Shown here: piece by piece, positions 33,151 to 42,612 of the stretch
Layout: each line of letters starts with the position of its first letter
How positions within the stretch are numbered: position 1 is the first letter of the stretch
Origin: Bacteroidales bacterium
GTDB taxonomy: Bacteria; Bacteroidota; Bacteroidia; Bacteroidales; Marinilabiliaceae
Length of the DNA: 53,049 bases
NCBI GenBank assembly: GCA_017960905.1
Contig: JAGCYH010000055.1
Location: 1 to 53,049, forward strand
Direction of reading: 5' to 3'
Program-made: the position numbers and the translations under genes
The notes under the pieces: model-generated
Told to the model about the DNA's origin: nothing
The model's database searches: none
The model's input: only the letters and a program-made list of their open reading frames with translations

Positions 33151-34218
33151 ATGGAAGACGTTGAAAAAATACGAGTTGGCATCACACAGGGCGATGTCAA
33201 CGGCATAAGTTTGGAAATAATAATGAAATCGCTGGCCGAGCCCGAGATGTTCGAGAGTTTCGTGCCAGTCATTTTCGGTTCGCCGAAAGCGGTGGCATAC
33301 CACCGCAAAGCTCTTAATATTCAGAATTTTACGCTCAACAACATCAACGAAGCGTCGGAAGCGCACCCCAAGCGGGTCAACATAGTTACCTGCGCCGACG
33401 AAAACGCACGCGTAGAGATGGGCGCGCCCTCGCAATACTCGGGCGAAGCAGCCGTTGAGGCGCTTGCTAAAGCCGTAGAGGCACTGAAAAACAACGAGAT
33501 AGACGTACTCGTTGTTTCACCGGCCGACATCAAATCGATGCAGTCCGACGCTTTCGGCTATGCGAGCCAGATAGACTACATAAAGAAACAGCTGGGCTGC
33601 TCCGACTCGGTAACGATGCTCGTTGGCGAAGACGTCAGAGTGGCTGTGGCCATCGACAATGTACAGCTGTCGCAACTGTCGCAGTGCGTGACGAAAGAGA
33701 GGATTTTGAGCAAGCTCAAAATCGTCGATGCGGCGCTTAAAAGCGACTTCACCATACGCCGTCCGCGCATTGCCGTACTGGGCATGAACCAACACGCCGG
33801 CGAGAACGGCGTGCTCGGCGCCGAAGAGCTCGAAATAATCTCGCCCGCCATCGAAGCAGCCAACGACAGCGGCATCTACGCCATGGGACCGTTTGCCGCC
33901 GACTCGGTTTTCGGCACCAAATACGCCTTCAAGTTCGACGCCATACTGGCCATCTACGGCGACCAAGGGTTCGCACCGTTCCGCACGCTCACCGAATTCA
34001 CTGGCGCTCAGTATTTTGCCGGACTGCCAGTTGTAGTTTCGGCGCCCGTACACGGCAATGCCTTCGACATTGCCGGACAAGACAAAGCCTGCATCGACTC
34101 GCTGCGCAACGCCATCTACTTGGCCATCGATGCTTACAAAAACCGCAAAAGCAACAAAGAGCTGACTAGCAATGTAATGCAGACTCACGCTAAAGTTGAG
34201 CAAGAGAGAAACGCTTAA
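33151..34218 (+). CDS. pdxA: 4-hydroxythreonine-4-phosphate dehydrogenase
   Basis: 355 residues. It acts in the DXP-dependent pathway of pyridoxal-5'-phosphate synthesis, oxidising 4-phosphohydroxy-L-threonine with NAD+. Diagnostic stretches are VGITQGDVNGISLEII at the N terminus, the central VSPADIKSMQSDAFGYASQIDYI, LGMNQHAGENGVLGAEE with the metal-binding His, and the C-terminal VVSAPVHGNAFDIAGQ. It is cytoplasmic. A perfect 10-bp hairpin (33702-33723) encodes ILSKLKIV. The bidirectional terminator at 34239-34272 closes the transcript. Confidence 0.94.
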   Translation: MEDVEKIRVGITQGDVNGISLEIIMKSLAEPEMFESFVPVIFGSPKAVAYHRKALNIQNFTLNNINEASEAHPKRVNIVTCADENARVEMGAPSQYSGEAAVEALAKAVEALKNNEIDVLVVSPADIKSMQSDAFGYASQIDYIKKQLGCSDSVTMLVGEDVRVAVAIDNVQLSQLSQCVTKERILSKLKIVDAALKSDFTIRRPRIAVLGMNQHAGENGVLGAEELEIISPAIEAANDSGIYAMGPFAADSVFGTKYAFKFDAILAIYGDQGFAPFRTLTEFTGAQYFAGLPVVVSAPVHGNAFDIAGQDKACIDSLRNAIYLAIDAYKNRKSNKELTSNVMQTHAKVEQERNA

Positions 34219-34238
34219 GACGTTTGTCATACGACATA

Positions 34239-34272
34239 AAAAAGCCGTTCACATTTCTGTGAACGGCTTTTT
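34239..34272. terminator. Bidirectional terminator between pdxA and glyS
   Basis: 15-bp perfect stem (34239-34253 with 34258-34272), 4-nt loop, with A-run on the left and T-run on the right, so it works on both strands for the converging genes. Confidence 0.92.
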
Positions 34273-34295
34273 ATTTTCTATCGTAAAACGCTCTT

Positions 34296-35837
34296 TTACA
34301 GCAGTTTCTTGAAGAGCTCGTGATTGTTCACGTTCTTCGAAATGATGCCGTAAACATCGTCAACCTTAATACGCTCCTGCTCCATCGTGTCGCGGTAGCG
34401 GATTGTAACTGTGTTGTCTTCGAGTGTCTGATGGTCAACAGTGATGCAGAACGGCGTGCCGATGGCATCCTGACGGCGGTAACGCTTGCCAATAGAGTCT
34501 TTCTCGTCGTACTGGCAGTTGAACTCGAGCTTCATCGAGTTGAGTATCTCGCGAGCCTTCTCGGGCAGACCGTCTTTCTTAACAAGCGGCATGACAGCCA
34601 CTTTGACAGGCGCCAACACAGCCGGCAGACGCAACACAACGCGCATGTCGCCTTCGCCGACCTGCTCTTCGCAGTATGCGCCAGCCAAAATCGACAGGAA
34701 CATACGGTCGACACCGATCGAAGTCTCTATCACATACGGCGTATAGCTCTGATTGAGCTCGGGGTCGAAGTATTCTATCTTCTTGCCCGAATATTTGGCG
34801 TGCTGCGAAAGGTCGAAATTGGTACGCGAGTGAATGCCTTCGACTTCTTTGAAGCCGAACGGCATACGGAATTCGATGTCGGTAGCGGCGTTGGCGTAGT
34901 GAGCAAGTTTGTCGTGGTCGTGGAAACGGTAGTTCTCGGCGCCCATGCCCAAGGCCTGGTGCCACTTCATACGGAACGCCTTCCAGTATTCAAACCACTT
35001 CATCTCTTCGCCCGGACGGACGAAGAACTGCATCTCCATCTGCTCGAACTCGCGCATACGGAAGATAAACTGACGCGCAACTATCTCATTTCTAAACGCT
35101 TTACCAATCTGTGCTATACCAAAAGGAATCTTCATACGGCCAGTTTTCTGCACATTGAGGAAGTTGACGAAAATGCCCTGCGCCGTCTCGGGGCGCAGGT
35201 AAATCTTCATAGAGCCGTCGGCCGTAGAGCCCATCTCGGTGGTGAACATGAGGTTGAACTGGCGCACTTCGGTCCAGTTCTTGGTGCCGCTGATAGGGCA
35301 CACTATCTCTTCGTCGATGATTATCTGACGCAACTCATTCAAGTCGTTGGCATTCATTGCCTTAGAGTAACGCTCGTGAAGCGCGTCGCGCTTCGCCTGC
35401 TCGCGCAGAACGTTGGGGTTTGTCTCGCGGAATTTAGCCTCGTCGAAAGCGTCGCCGAATTTCTTCTGAGCCTTGGCTATCTCTTTGTTGATTTTGTCGT
35501 CGAACTTTGCAATCTGCTCTTCTATAAGCACATCGGCGCGGTAGCGTTTCTTGCTGTCCTTGTTGTCGATGAGCGGGTCGTTGAACGCGTCGACGTGACC
35601 AGAGGCCTTCCATATTGTCGGGTGCATGAAGATGGCCGAATCCAAGCCAACGACGTTGTCGTTGAGCTTCACCATCGCATCCCACCAATATTTCTTAATG
35701 TTGTTTTTCAGTTCGACACCGTTCTGACCATAGTCGTACACAGCGCCCAATCCATCGTAAATCTCGCTGCTCGGGAATACAAAACCATATTCTTTGCAGT
35801 GAGCTACAAGTTTCTTGAATACATCTTCTTGTGCCAT
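34296..35837 (-). CDS. glyS: Glycyl-tRNA synthetase, single-chain dimeric type
   Basis: 513 residues. It is the alpha2 (eukaryote/archaea-like) form used in Bacteroidota, not the alpha2beta2 form. Class II motifs are visible: FVFPSSEIYDGLGAVYDYGQNGVELKNNI near the start, RPETAQGIFVNF and IPFGIAQIGKAFRNEI (motif 2), FEQMEMQFFV, and the C-terminal anticodon domain starting at RLPAVLAPVKVAVMPLV. It is cytoplasmic. The -7 box at 35871-35878 is divergent from that of the restriction-modification gene. Confidence 0.96.
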   Translation of the reverse strand: MAQEDVFKKLVAHCKEYGFVFPSSEIYDGLGAVYDYGQNGVELKNNIKKYWWDAMVKLNDNVVGLDSAIFMHPTIWKASGHVDAFNDPLIDNKDSKKRYRADVLIEEQIAKFDDKINKEIAKAQKKFGDAFDEAKFRETNPNVLREQAKRDALHERYSKAMNANDLNELRQIIIDEEIVCPISGTKNWTEVRQFNLMFTTEMGSTADGSMKIYLRPETAQGIFVNFLNVQKTGRMKIPFGIAQIGKAFRNEIVARQFIFRMREFEQMEMQFFVRPGEEMKWFEYWKAFRMKWHQALGMGAENYRFHDHDKLAHYANAATDIEFRMPFGFKEVEGIHSRTNFDLSQHAKYSGKKIEYFDPELNQSYTPYVIETSIGVDRMFLSILAGAYCEEQVGEGDMRVVLRLPAVLAPVKVAVMPLVKKDGLPEKAREILNSMKLEFNCQYDEKDSIGKRYRRQDAIGTPFCITVDHQTLEDNTVTIRYRDTMEQERIKVDDVYGIISKNVNNHELFKKLL

Positions 35838-35870
35838 TGTATATATTTATATTATATTTTTTTCCGGCTG

Positions 35871-35878
35871 CAAAAGTA
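35871..35878 (-). promoter_or_regulatory. -7 box upstream of glyS
   Basis: On the minus strand TACTTTTG, an exact TAnnTTTG, 33 bases before the glyS ATG. No TTG at the -33 position. Confidence 0.5.
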
Positions 35879-35894
35879 ATTGTTTATTTGGTAT

Positions 35895-35923
35895 TTTGAT
35901 AAATAATATTTTTCTTATTTTTG
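35895..35923 (+). promoter_or_regulatory. Promoter of the restriction-modification gene
   Basis: TTTG (35895-35898), 17 bases, then TATTTTTG (35916-35923), 19 bases before the ATG at 35943. Confidence 0.55.
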
Positions 35924-35942
35924 CAGAAACATCTACAAATAA

Positions 35943-38891
35943 ATGACACCAACCGAACAGACACAAGCCGCCGCTACATTTGCCAAATTTTGGGCCAGCA
36001 AGGGAGACGAGAAGCAAGAGACTTCGCGTTTCTGGATTGACTTGTTACAGAATGTTTTAGGCATTGACAATCCTGCAAAATACATTGAATTTGAAAAACG
36101 CGTGAAACTCTCGCACACGTCGTTTATCGATGCGTATATTCCTGATACAAAGGTCCTTATTGAACAGAAAGGCGCAAAGATTGACCTTCATAAAGCCTAT
36201 GAGCAGAGCGACGGCAGTGTGCTGACGCCCTACGAGCAAGCCAAACGCTACATTAGCGAAATGAAGGCAAGCGAAAAACCGCGCTGGATTGTGGTTTGCA
36301 ACTTTCAGGAATTTCTGGTTTACGACCTTGAGAAACCTGGCAGCGAGCCCGAACAAATCTTCTTGAAAGACCTTGAAAAAGAGTATTATAGACTTCAGTT
36401 TTTGGTCAACCAAAAGAATGAGAACATCCGCCGCGAAGAAGAAGTATCTTTGCAGGCTGGCGAACTCGTCGGCAAGCTTTACGACGTACTCATAAAACAA
36501 TATATCAACCCAAACGAGTATAGTCTGCATTCGCTTAATATATTGTGCGTCAGACTTGTATTCTGTTTTTACGCCGAAGATGCAGGGCTGTTCGCTTCGC
36601 GAACAGCGTTTGAAGATTATATTAAGTCGTTTGCTATAGAGAACTTGCGAAAAGGAATTATCGACTTATTCAAAGGCCTCGACACGCCGATAGAAGACCG
36701 CGACAAATACGATACGAAACTACAACCTTTCCCATACGTCAACGGTGGACTTTTCGCAGCCGAAGACATTGAAATTCCGCATTTTACCGACGAAATAGTT
36801 GACGTTTTGTGCAACCATTGCGCACCGTTCAACTGGTCGGAGATTTCTCCGACCATCTTCGGCGCTGTGTTCGAAAGCACACTGAACCCGGAGACACGCC
36901 GCCACGGCGGAATGCACTACACCAGCATAGCCAACATTCATAAGGTTATAGATCCGTTGTTTATGGACGACCTTATAACTGAGTATAATTCTATTACAGA
37001 AACGAAGAGTCTTGCCACGCAACGACAGAAATTGCATGCTTTTCAAAAGAAATTGGGTACGCTTAGAATCCTCGACCCTGCCTGTGGCAGTGGCAACTTC
37101 CTAACAGAAACATACATATCGCTGCGCCGCCTCGAGAATATGGTGATTTCTGTTTTGAACAAAGGCGAGAAAGTTTTGGGACTGGATAATTTCATCTACG
37201 TCAAAATCAGTCAATTATATGGCATTGAGATTAACGATTTTGCCGTGAAAGTTGCAAAAACAGCACTTTGGATTGCCGAATGTCAGATGATGATAGAAAC
37301 AGAGAAGATTTTGGGCATGAACTTCGATTTCCTGCCACTGAAAACCAGCGCTAACATCATTGAAGGCAACGCTCTGAGATTAGACTGGACAACGTTTGCT
37401 GGGAAAGGCGAGCAGATGGGTTTCCTTTTTACCGACAAACTAAATGTGTATAAAGAGACCGAAGACGACAATCCGATGGTAGTATGTGAGCCGGCAGCTG
37501 AATATGGCAACCACTACTTTAAGGAACTGAACGTTGTGGCAAAGCAAGTTGAGGAAAAGACACTGCCCAAAAACAAGAAGATTGAACCTGTTGTTTACGA
37601 CTATATCATTGGGAATCCTCCGTTTGTGGGTGCGCGTTGGATGGACAAACGACAGAAAGAAGACACAATACTCACATTTGGCAAAGAGTGGCAGGGTGTG
37701 GGCAATTTGGATTATGTAAGTTGTTGGTATAAAAAGGCTTCCGATACTATCAGAAACACACGGACACGCTGCGCTTTTGTCTCGACCAACTCTGTCTCGC
37801 AGGGCGGTGCAGTTATCAATTTATGGAAACCATTGTTTGCCAACGGCATACATATTGATTTTGCGTGGCAAACATTCAAATGGGCGAACGAGACGGCCGA
37901 CAAGGGCAATATGGCCGCCGTTCACTGCGTCATTATCGGATTTAGCGTTGCTGAAAGCAACAAACCAAAGTTTATCTTTTTGAATGACAGTGAAAAAATT
38001 GAGGCAAAAAATATCAATGGATATTTGCTTGATGCACCAAATATCTTTATTGAAAAGAGAATGCTGCCATTGTGCAATGTTCCACAAATTTGTTTGGGCG
38101 GTCAGCCTATTGACGACGGCAATCTGACACTGACAGAAGAAGAAAAAGACAATCTTCTTAAAAAAGAGCCGTTGGCAGAAAAATTCATTCGCCCGTTTAT
38201 GATGGGAAAAGACTTTATCGACAGAAAGCCCCGCTACTGCCTATGGCTTCAAAGCGCGAACCCCACTGACCTACGCAAATGCCACGAGGTGATGCAACGT
38301 GTTGAGAAAGTACGTGAATTTCGTCTTTCAAGCACACGAACAAGCACACTTCGCGCGGCAGAAATGCCAACACTTTTTGGAGCGCCATTTGAATGTGAGA
38401 GCGACTATGTGGCCATTCCTAAAGTTTCGTCCGAAAACCGAAGATACATTCCTATGGATTTTCTTTCGCAAACTATAATTCCAGGGGACAAACTGTTTGT
38501 TATGCAGCGAGTTTCATTGTATCATTTAGGTGTGCTCACTTCTTCAGTCCATATGGCGTGGATGAGGGCGGTCTGTGGAAGATTGGAAATGCGATATAGT
38601 TACAGTAACACAATAGTTTACAACAATTTTGTGTGGTGTAATCCGACAGAAAAACAAAAAGCGAAAATAGAAAAGACGGCACAAGGCATTTTCGATGCCC
38701 GTGCACTGTTCCCCGAAGCGAGTCTTGCCGACTTATACGACGAAACTGCAATGCCACCCGAACTTCGCAAGGCGCACCGCGCCAACGATGAGGCAGTACT
38801 CGCCGCCTACGGCTGGCCGAAAGATTTGCAGGAATCGGAAATTGTTGAGCGGTTGTTTGGGCTGTATGATGAAATGGTGAAGGGGAAATGA
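35943..38891 (+). CDS. MmeI-like single-chain type II restriction-modification enzyme
   Basis: 982 residues. The N-terminal ~160 residues hold a PD-(D/E)XK nuclease site (D63 in FIDAYIPD, E74-Q-K76 in LIEQKG). A helical spacer leads to an N6-adenine methyltransferase with SAM motif I (DPACGSGNFLTETY, ~380) and catalytic NPPF (~560), then a target-recognition region (~700-900). MmeI-family (type IIL) enzymes modify one strand and cut about 20 bases away with the same chain, so no separate methylase is needed. It is alone between glyS and hisS, with its own promoter. The A/T-rich codon choice and the lack of restriction partners suggest acquisition as a unit. Perfect inverted repeats are at 36587-36607 (9) and 36834-36855 (10). 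Target sequence cannot be read from the protein here. Confidence 0.9.
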   Translation: MTPTEQTQAAATFAKFWASKGDEKQETSRFWIDLLQNVLGIDNPAKYIEFEKRVKLSHTSFIDAYIPDTKVLIEQKGAKIDLHKAYEQSDGSVLTPYEQAKRYISEMKASEKPRWIVVCNFQEFLVYDLEKPGSEPEQIFLKDLEKEYYRLQFLVNQKNENIRREEEVSLQAGELVGKLYDVLIKQYINPNEYSLHSLNILCVRLVFCFYAEDAGLFASRTAFEDYIKSFAIENLRKGIIDLFKGLDTPIEDRDKYDTKLQPFPYVNGGLFAAEDIEIPHFTDEIVDVLCNHCAPFNWSEISPTIFGAVFESTLNPETRRHGGMHYTSIANIHKVIDPLFMDDLITEYNSITETKSLATQRQKLHAFQKKLGTLRILDPACGSGNFLTETYISLRRLENMVISVLNKGEKVLGLDNFIYVKISQLYGIEINDFAVKVAKTALWIAECQMMIETEKILGMNFDFLPLKTSANIIEGNALRLDWTTFAGKGEQMGFLFTDKLNVYKETEDDNPMVVCEPAAEYGNHYFKELNVVAKQVEEKTLPKNKKIEPVVYDYIIGNPPFVGARWMDKRQKEDTILTFGKEWQGVGNLDYVSCWYKKASDTIRNTRTRCAFVSTNSVSQGGAVINLWKPLFANGIHIDFAWQTFKWANETADKGNMAAVHCVIIGFSVAESNKPKFIFLNDSEKIEAKNINGYLLDAPNIFIEKRMLPLCNVPQICLGGQPIDDGNLTLTEEEKDNLLKKEPLAEKFIRPFMMGKDFIDRKPRYCLWLQSANPTDLRKCHEVMQRVEKVREFRLSSTRTSTLRAAEMPTLFGAPFECESDYVAIPKVSSENRRYIPMDFLSQTIIPGDKLFVMQRVSLYHLGVLTSSVHMAWMRAVCGRLEMRYSYSNTIVYNNFVWCNPTEKQKAKIEKTAQGIFDARALFPEASLADLYDETAMPPELRKAHRANDEAVLAAYGWPKDLQESEIVERLFGLYDEMVKGK

Positions 38892-38943
38892 GAATTGAAA
38901 TGAATGGATAGTATTTGAGGTTCTTTTCTCATAATTTATTTTG

Positions 38944-38951
38944 TATTTTTG
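38944..38951 (+). promoter_or_regulatory. -7 box upstream of hisS
   Basis: TATTTTTG, an exact TAnnTTTG, 31 bases before the hisS ATG. Confidence 0.55.
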
Positions 38952-38982
38952 CACCCGTTTTTAAACGAAAAATAATACAACA

Positions 38983-40350
38983 ATGGCAAACGTAACAAAA
39001 CCGAGCATACCGAAGGGCACGCGCGACTTCACGGCGGAGGAGATGGTTAACCGCAACTACATTTTCGACACGATAAAAGCTGTGTTTCAGCGTTTTGGTT
39101 TCCTGCCTATTGAGACACCGGCTATGGAAAACCTCAGCTGTCTGCTTGGAAAATACGGCGACGAGGGCGACAAACTGCTCTTCAAAATACTCAACTCGGG
39201 CGACTTCTTCGCGCAGGCCGGCGGCCCGCTCAACAGCAACGCCGACAAAGCCTCGCTGCAGATTTGCGAGAAAGGGTTGCGCTACGACCTCACCGTGCCG
39301 TTTGCACGCTTTGTTGTTCAACATCAGAACGAACTCACGTTTCCGTTCAAACGCTATCAGATACAGCCCGTTTGGCGGGCCGACCGCCCGCAAAAAGGGC
39401 GCTACCGCGAATTCTACCAGTGCGACGTCGATGTCGTTGGCAGCGACTCGCTCATCAACGAGGTGGAGCTCATTCAGATTGTCGACGAGGTTTACCGTCG
39501 CCTGAACATCAACGTAACGCTGAAAATCAACAACCGCAAAGTGCTCGCTGGCATCGCCGAAGCCATAGGCGCCGCCGATGCTGTGGTCGACATCACTGTG
39601 GCTATCGACAAACTCGATAAAATTGGCATTGACAACGTCAATGCCGAACTCAAGGACAAAGGTCTGTCCGACAGCTCGATAGAGGCGCTTCAGCCCATTC
39701 TGAAGATGCAAGGTTCGCGCGAAGAGAAATTCAACGTGCTGCGCCAGACACTCACTTCGGAGACTGGCAAGAAAGGCATCGAAGAGCTTGAGACGCTCTT
39801 CGGCTACATCGACGCGCTCAACCTCGACCTCAACGTAGAACTCGACCTCACGCTTGCGCGAGGTCTCAACTACTACACGGGCGCCATCTTCGAAGTGAAA
39901 GCCAACGACGTAGTCATTGGCAGCATCACCGGCGGCGGGCGCTACGACAACCTTACGGGCATCTTCGGCCTCGACAACATGTCGGGCGTGGGCATCTCGT
40001 TCGGTGCCGACCGCATCTACGATGTGATGACGCAGCTCGACCTCTTCCCGAAAAACAACGTGGCTCGCACCAAGGCGCTCTTTGTCAACTTCGGTGGCGA
40101 CGACGAACTCTACTCGCTGCGTGCCCTTGCGCAACTGCGCAAGGCCGGCATCAACGCCGAGATTTTCCCCGACAACGCAAAAATGAAAAAACAGATGGGA
40201 TATGCCGACAAAAAAGGCATTCCGTTTGTCATTCTCTGCGGCGAAAACGAACGCACAAGTAACACTCTCACTGTTAAGAACATGGCCACAGGCGAGCAGA
40301 AATCGCTCTCGCTCGATGAGGCTACTGCTCTTCTGAAAGAAGATAAATAA
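38983..40350 (+). CDS. hisS: Histidyl-tRNA synthetase
   Basis: 455 residues, class II synthetase. Motifs visible are [12 protein letters not shown] at the N terminus, [10 protein letters not shown], the motif 2 region [27 protein letters not shown], the histidine-specific [12 protein letters not shown] and [12 protein letters not shown], and the C-terminal anticodon-binding domain ([19 protein letters not shown]). It is cytoplasmic. It has its own -7 box and terminator. A 9-bp perfect inverted repeat occurs at 40125-40144. Confidence 0.97.
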   Translation: MANVTKPSIPKGTRDFTAEEMVNRNYIFDTIKAVFQRFGFLPIETPAMENLSCLLGKYGDEGDKLLFKILNSGDFFAQAGGPLNSNADKASLQICEKGLRYDLTVPFARFVVQHQNELTFPFKRYQIQPVWRADRPQKGRYREFYQCDVDVVGSDSLINEVELIQIVDEVYRRLNINVTLKINNRKVLAGIAEAIGAADAVVDITVAIDKLDKIGIDNVNAELKDKGLSDSSIEALQPILKMQGSREEKFNVLRQTLTSETGKKGIEELETLFGYIDALNLDLNVELDLTLARGLNYYTGAIFEVKANDVVIGSITGGGRYDNLTGIFGLDNMSGVGISFGADRIYDVMTQLDLFPKNNVARTKALFVNFGGDDELYSLRALAQLRKAGINAEIFPDNAKMKKQMGYADKKGIPFVILCGENERTSNTLTVKNMATGEQKSLSLDEATALLKEDK

Positions 40351-40386
40351 TTAATATTCAATTATTTAAAGATATTCACACTCGCT

Positions 40387-40422
40387 AAAATGTTGCGCAC
40401 CAATAGGTACGCAACATTTTTT
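40387..40422 (+). terminator. Terminator of hisS
   Basis: 11-bp stem aaaatgttgcg/cgcaacatttt (40387-40397 with 40410-40420), one mismatch then acc/ggt around an aata loop, with T continuing to 40422. Confidence 0.85.
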
Positions 40423-40445
40423 CGGCATTATTCAGCACAAAATAG

Positions 40446-40453
40446 TATCTTTG
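40446..40453 (+). promoter_or_regulatory. -7 box immediately before the TPR gene ATG
   Basis: TATCTTTG, an exact TAnnTTTG, ends only 4 bases before the ATG at 40458. If this is the promoter, transcription would start at or near the start codon (leaderless), or translation begins further inside. Confidence 0.5.
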
Positions 40454-40457
40454 TGGC

Positions 40458-42608
40458 ATGAATATTAGCGAGATACATAAAAAATGCGCCACTCTGCACG
40501 ACGCGATATCCGACGGCATGGTGAGCCAGACAATGGCCACGCTGAAAGAGATTGCCGCCCAGGCCGCCAACCACGACCTAACGGAGCGCCTCGACGAGGT
40601 GTCGTTTGCTTATGACAATCTGATAAACTACTACATCGACGGCGTTGACGACCCCGAGAAAGAGAATGTCCGCGCACGCATCGTTGGCAAGCTGCACGAC
40701 ATTATCGACGACTGGGGCTTTGCGACGATTGCCCGCGAATGCACTTACTCGCAGCAGGCCGTCATTCTCAACCGATACCGGCAAGCCGATATCCGAAGTC
40801 TGACCGAGGAATACACTCGCCTACTCGCCGCCGAGGCACCGGCGGCGGATCTGCTCACCGCTCGCGAAAACATCTTCAATGTCGTTTGGGCTTGCCAGCC
40901 CAAACACATCGACACCGACGCTCTGGCTAAATTCCTCAACAACAGCGATATACCCAGCTACGACCGCGAACTCGTGGTTGGAGCGGCCGTCATAGCGCTT
41001 TCGCTCTCGTACAGCGAGAAATACCTTGAGCTGCTTCTGTCGCTTTGCGACAGTGCGCAACCGCGCATTGCTGCTCGGTCGGTGGTGGGCGTAATGCTCG
41101 CACTCATGGTTTACGCGCGGCGGCTTCGCGGCAACCGCAACATAAGTCAGCGCCTCGAGGCGCTGACCGACAACACCCAGATGCGCTCTACGCTCTTCGA
41201 CGTGTATGTGATTATCGAACGTACGCGCGTGGTCGATTCGATAGAACAGAAGATGAAGGACGAGATAACGCCCGAAATACTTAAAGCTCACAACATCAAC
41301 AAGATAGACGTAAGCAACAACGTCGAAATAATTGCGCCCAACGACTTGGAGGAGCTCTTCAGCCGAAGTCCGAAGCTCAAAAACAGCATTGAGCAGCTCA
41401 GCAAATGGCAAACCGAAGGCGCCGACGTCTTTCTGCCGACATTCAGACATCTGAAAAACTTCAGTTTCTTCTACAAGCTATGTAACTGGCTGTTACCGTT
41501 TTACAAAGAACAGCCCGAACTCAACGAAGCCTTGAAAAACGAGTCGGACCTGCTGCGCAACAAACTCTCGAAACACATAGAGTCGTCGAGCGCCATGTGC
41601 GACTCCGACAAATACTCTATCTTGCTCAGTTTCACCTGCATACCGCAGGAGAGCAAAGACTCGATGAGCAACGTGTACAACCAAGAGCTCGAGCAACACG
41701 AAGAGCTCATTCGCGAAGACCTTCTGTGCAACGAGCGGAAAAAAGTGTCGATACTTGCCAACCAGTTTGTGCAGGACCTTTACCGCCTGTTCTTCGTCAA
41801 TCCGTTGCGCCACGAGTTGTGCAACGTCTTCAGCCACATAACGGGCTTCTACCGCACCGAGACATTCAACCTGCTGTTCGACAGCGAGATATACACATCG
41901 CAACTTGCCGATTTCTACGCGCGCCATTCGCTCATGGCCGACGCGCAGATAATGTTTGAGAAGTTGCGAGCCATGCACCCCGAGAACGTCGACTACATGC
42001 GCAAGACTGCCTATTGCTACCTTATGGCCGGCGACATCGACAAGGCGCTCGAGCTGCTGCTCATTGCCGACATTGCCGACGACAACGACATCTGGACAAA
42101 GCGCAAAATTGCGCTTTGCCTGCAGAAACAAGGCAAATACGCCAAGGCGCTCACCTACTTCGAACAAGCCGAAGAGATAGCGCCCAACAACTACACCGTG
42201 AAATACGCCATGTGCAAGTGCCTCATCGAACTCCGACGCTACGCCGACGCGCTCCGCCACTTGTTCGAGATAGAGTACAACCAACCCAACAACAGCGTGG
42301 TTTTCAGGCCTATAGCATGGTGCTCATTCGCCGAAGGCAAACTCGAACAAGCCGAGAATTATCTTGGCAAAATTGACCGGAAAGATTTTGATACAAAAGA
42401 TTATATGCTCGAAGGGCACTTGCGTTTCTGCCGCGGCGAACGCCGCAACGCCGTCGAAGCTTATTGCTACGCCTTGGCGCGCCATGAGTCGGAAGCCGAC
42501 TTCACCCGAGAGTTCCGAACCGACGCAACGCACCTTGCAGCATACGGCATTACCGAGCCCGACACGGCAATAATGCTCGACGCAGTGCTCAGAAAGTCAA
42601 ATATTTAG
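40458..42608 (+). CDS. Tetratricopeptide repeat protein of unknown function
   Basis: 716 residues, no signal peptide or membrane segment, so cytoplasmic. The first ~450 residues are mostly helical with few recognisable motifs. Residues ~485-680 carry TPR-like units (LADFYARHSLMADAQIMFEKLRAMHP; AYCYLMAGDIDKALELLLIA; ALCLQKQGKYAKALTYFEQAEEIAPNN; AMCKCLIELRRYADALRHLFEIE). It is probably a scaffold or binding protein; the partner is unknown. It is followed after 4 bases by the HD-domain gene, so the two form an operon. Perfect inverted repeats are at 40884-40905 (9) and 42097-42118 (10, encoding TKRKIALCL). Confidence 0.85.
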   Translation: MNISEIHKKCATLHDAISDGMVSQTMATLKEIAAQAANHDLTERLDEVSFAYDNLINYYIDGVDDPEKENVRARIVGKLHDIIDDWGFATIARECTYSQQAVILNRYRQADIRSLTEEYTRLLAAEAPAADLLTARENIFNVVWACQPKHIDTDALAKFLNNSDIPSYDRELVVGAAVIALSLSYSEKYLELLLSLCDSAQPRIAARSVVGVMLALMVYARRLRGNRNISQRLEALTDNTQMRSTLFDVYVIIERTRVVDSIEQKMKDEITPEILKAHNINKIDVSNNVEIIAPNDLEELFSRSPKLKNSIEQLSKWQTEGADVFLPTFRHLKNFSFFYKLCNWLLPFYKEQPELNEALKNESDLLRNKLSKHIESSSAMCDSDKYSILLSFTCIPQESKDSMSNVYNQELEQHEELIREDLLCNERKKVSILANQFVQDLYRLFFVNPLRHELCNVFSHITGFYRTETFNLLFDSEIYTSQLADFYARHSLMADAQIMFEKLRAMHPENVDYMRKTAYCYLMAGDIDKALELLLIADIADDNDIWTKRKIALCLQKQGKYAKALTYFEQAEEIAPNNYTVKYAMCKCLIELRRYADALRHLFEIEYNQPNNSVVFRPIAWCSFAEGKLEQAENYLGKIDRKDFDTKDYMLEGHLRFCRGERRNAVEAYCYALARHESEADFTREFRTDATHLAAYGITEPDTAIMLDAVLRKSNI

Positions 42609-42612
42609 TATT

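Noticed and set aside
34320..35879. 519-codon open frame on the + strand opposite glyS
   Set aside because: Antisense to a certain housekeeping gene; no family motif.
38929..40134. 401-codon open frame on the minus strand opposite hisS
   Set aside because: Antisense to hisS; no motif or start signal.
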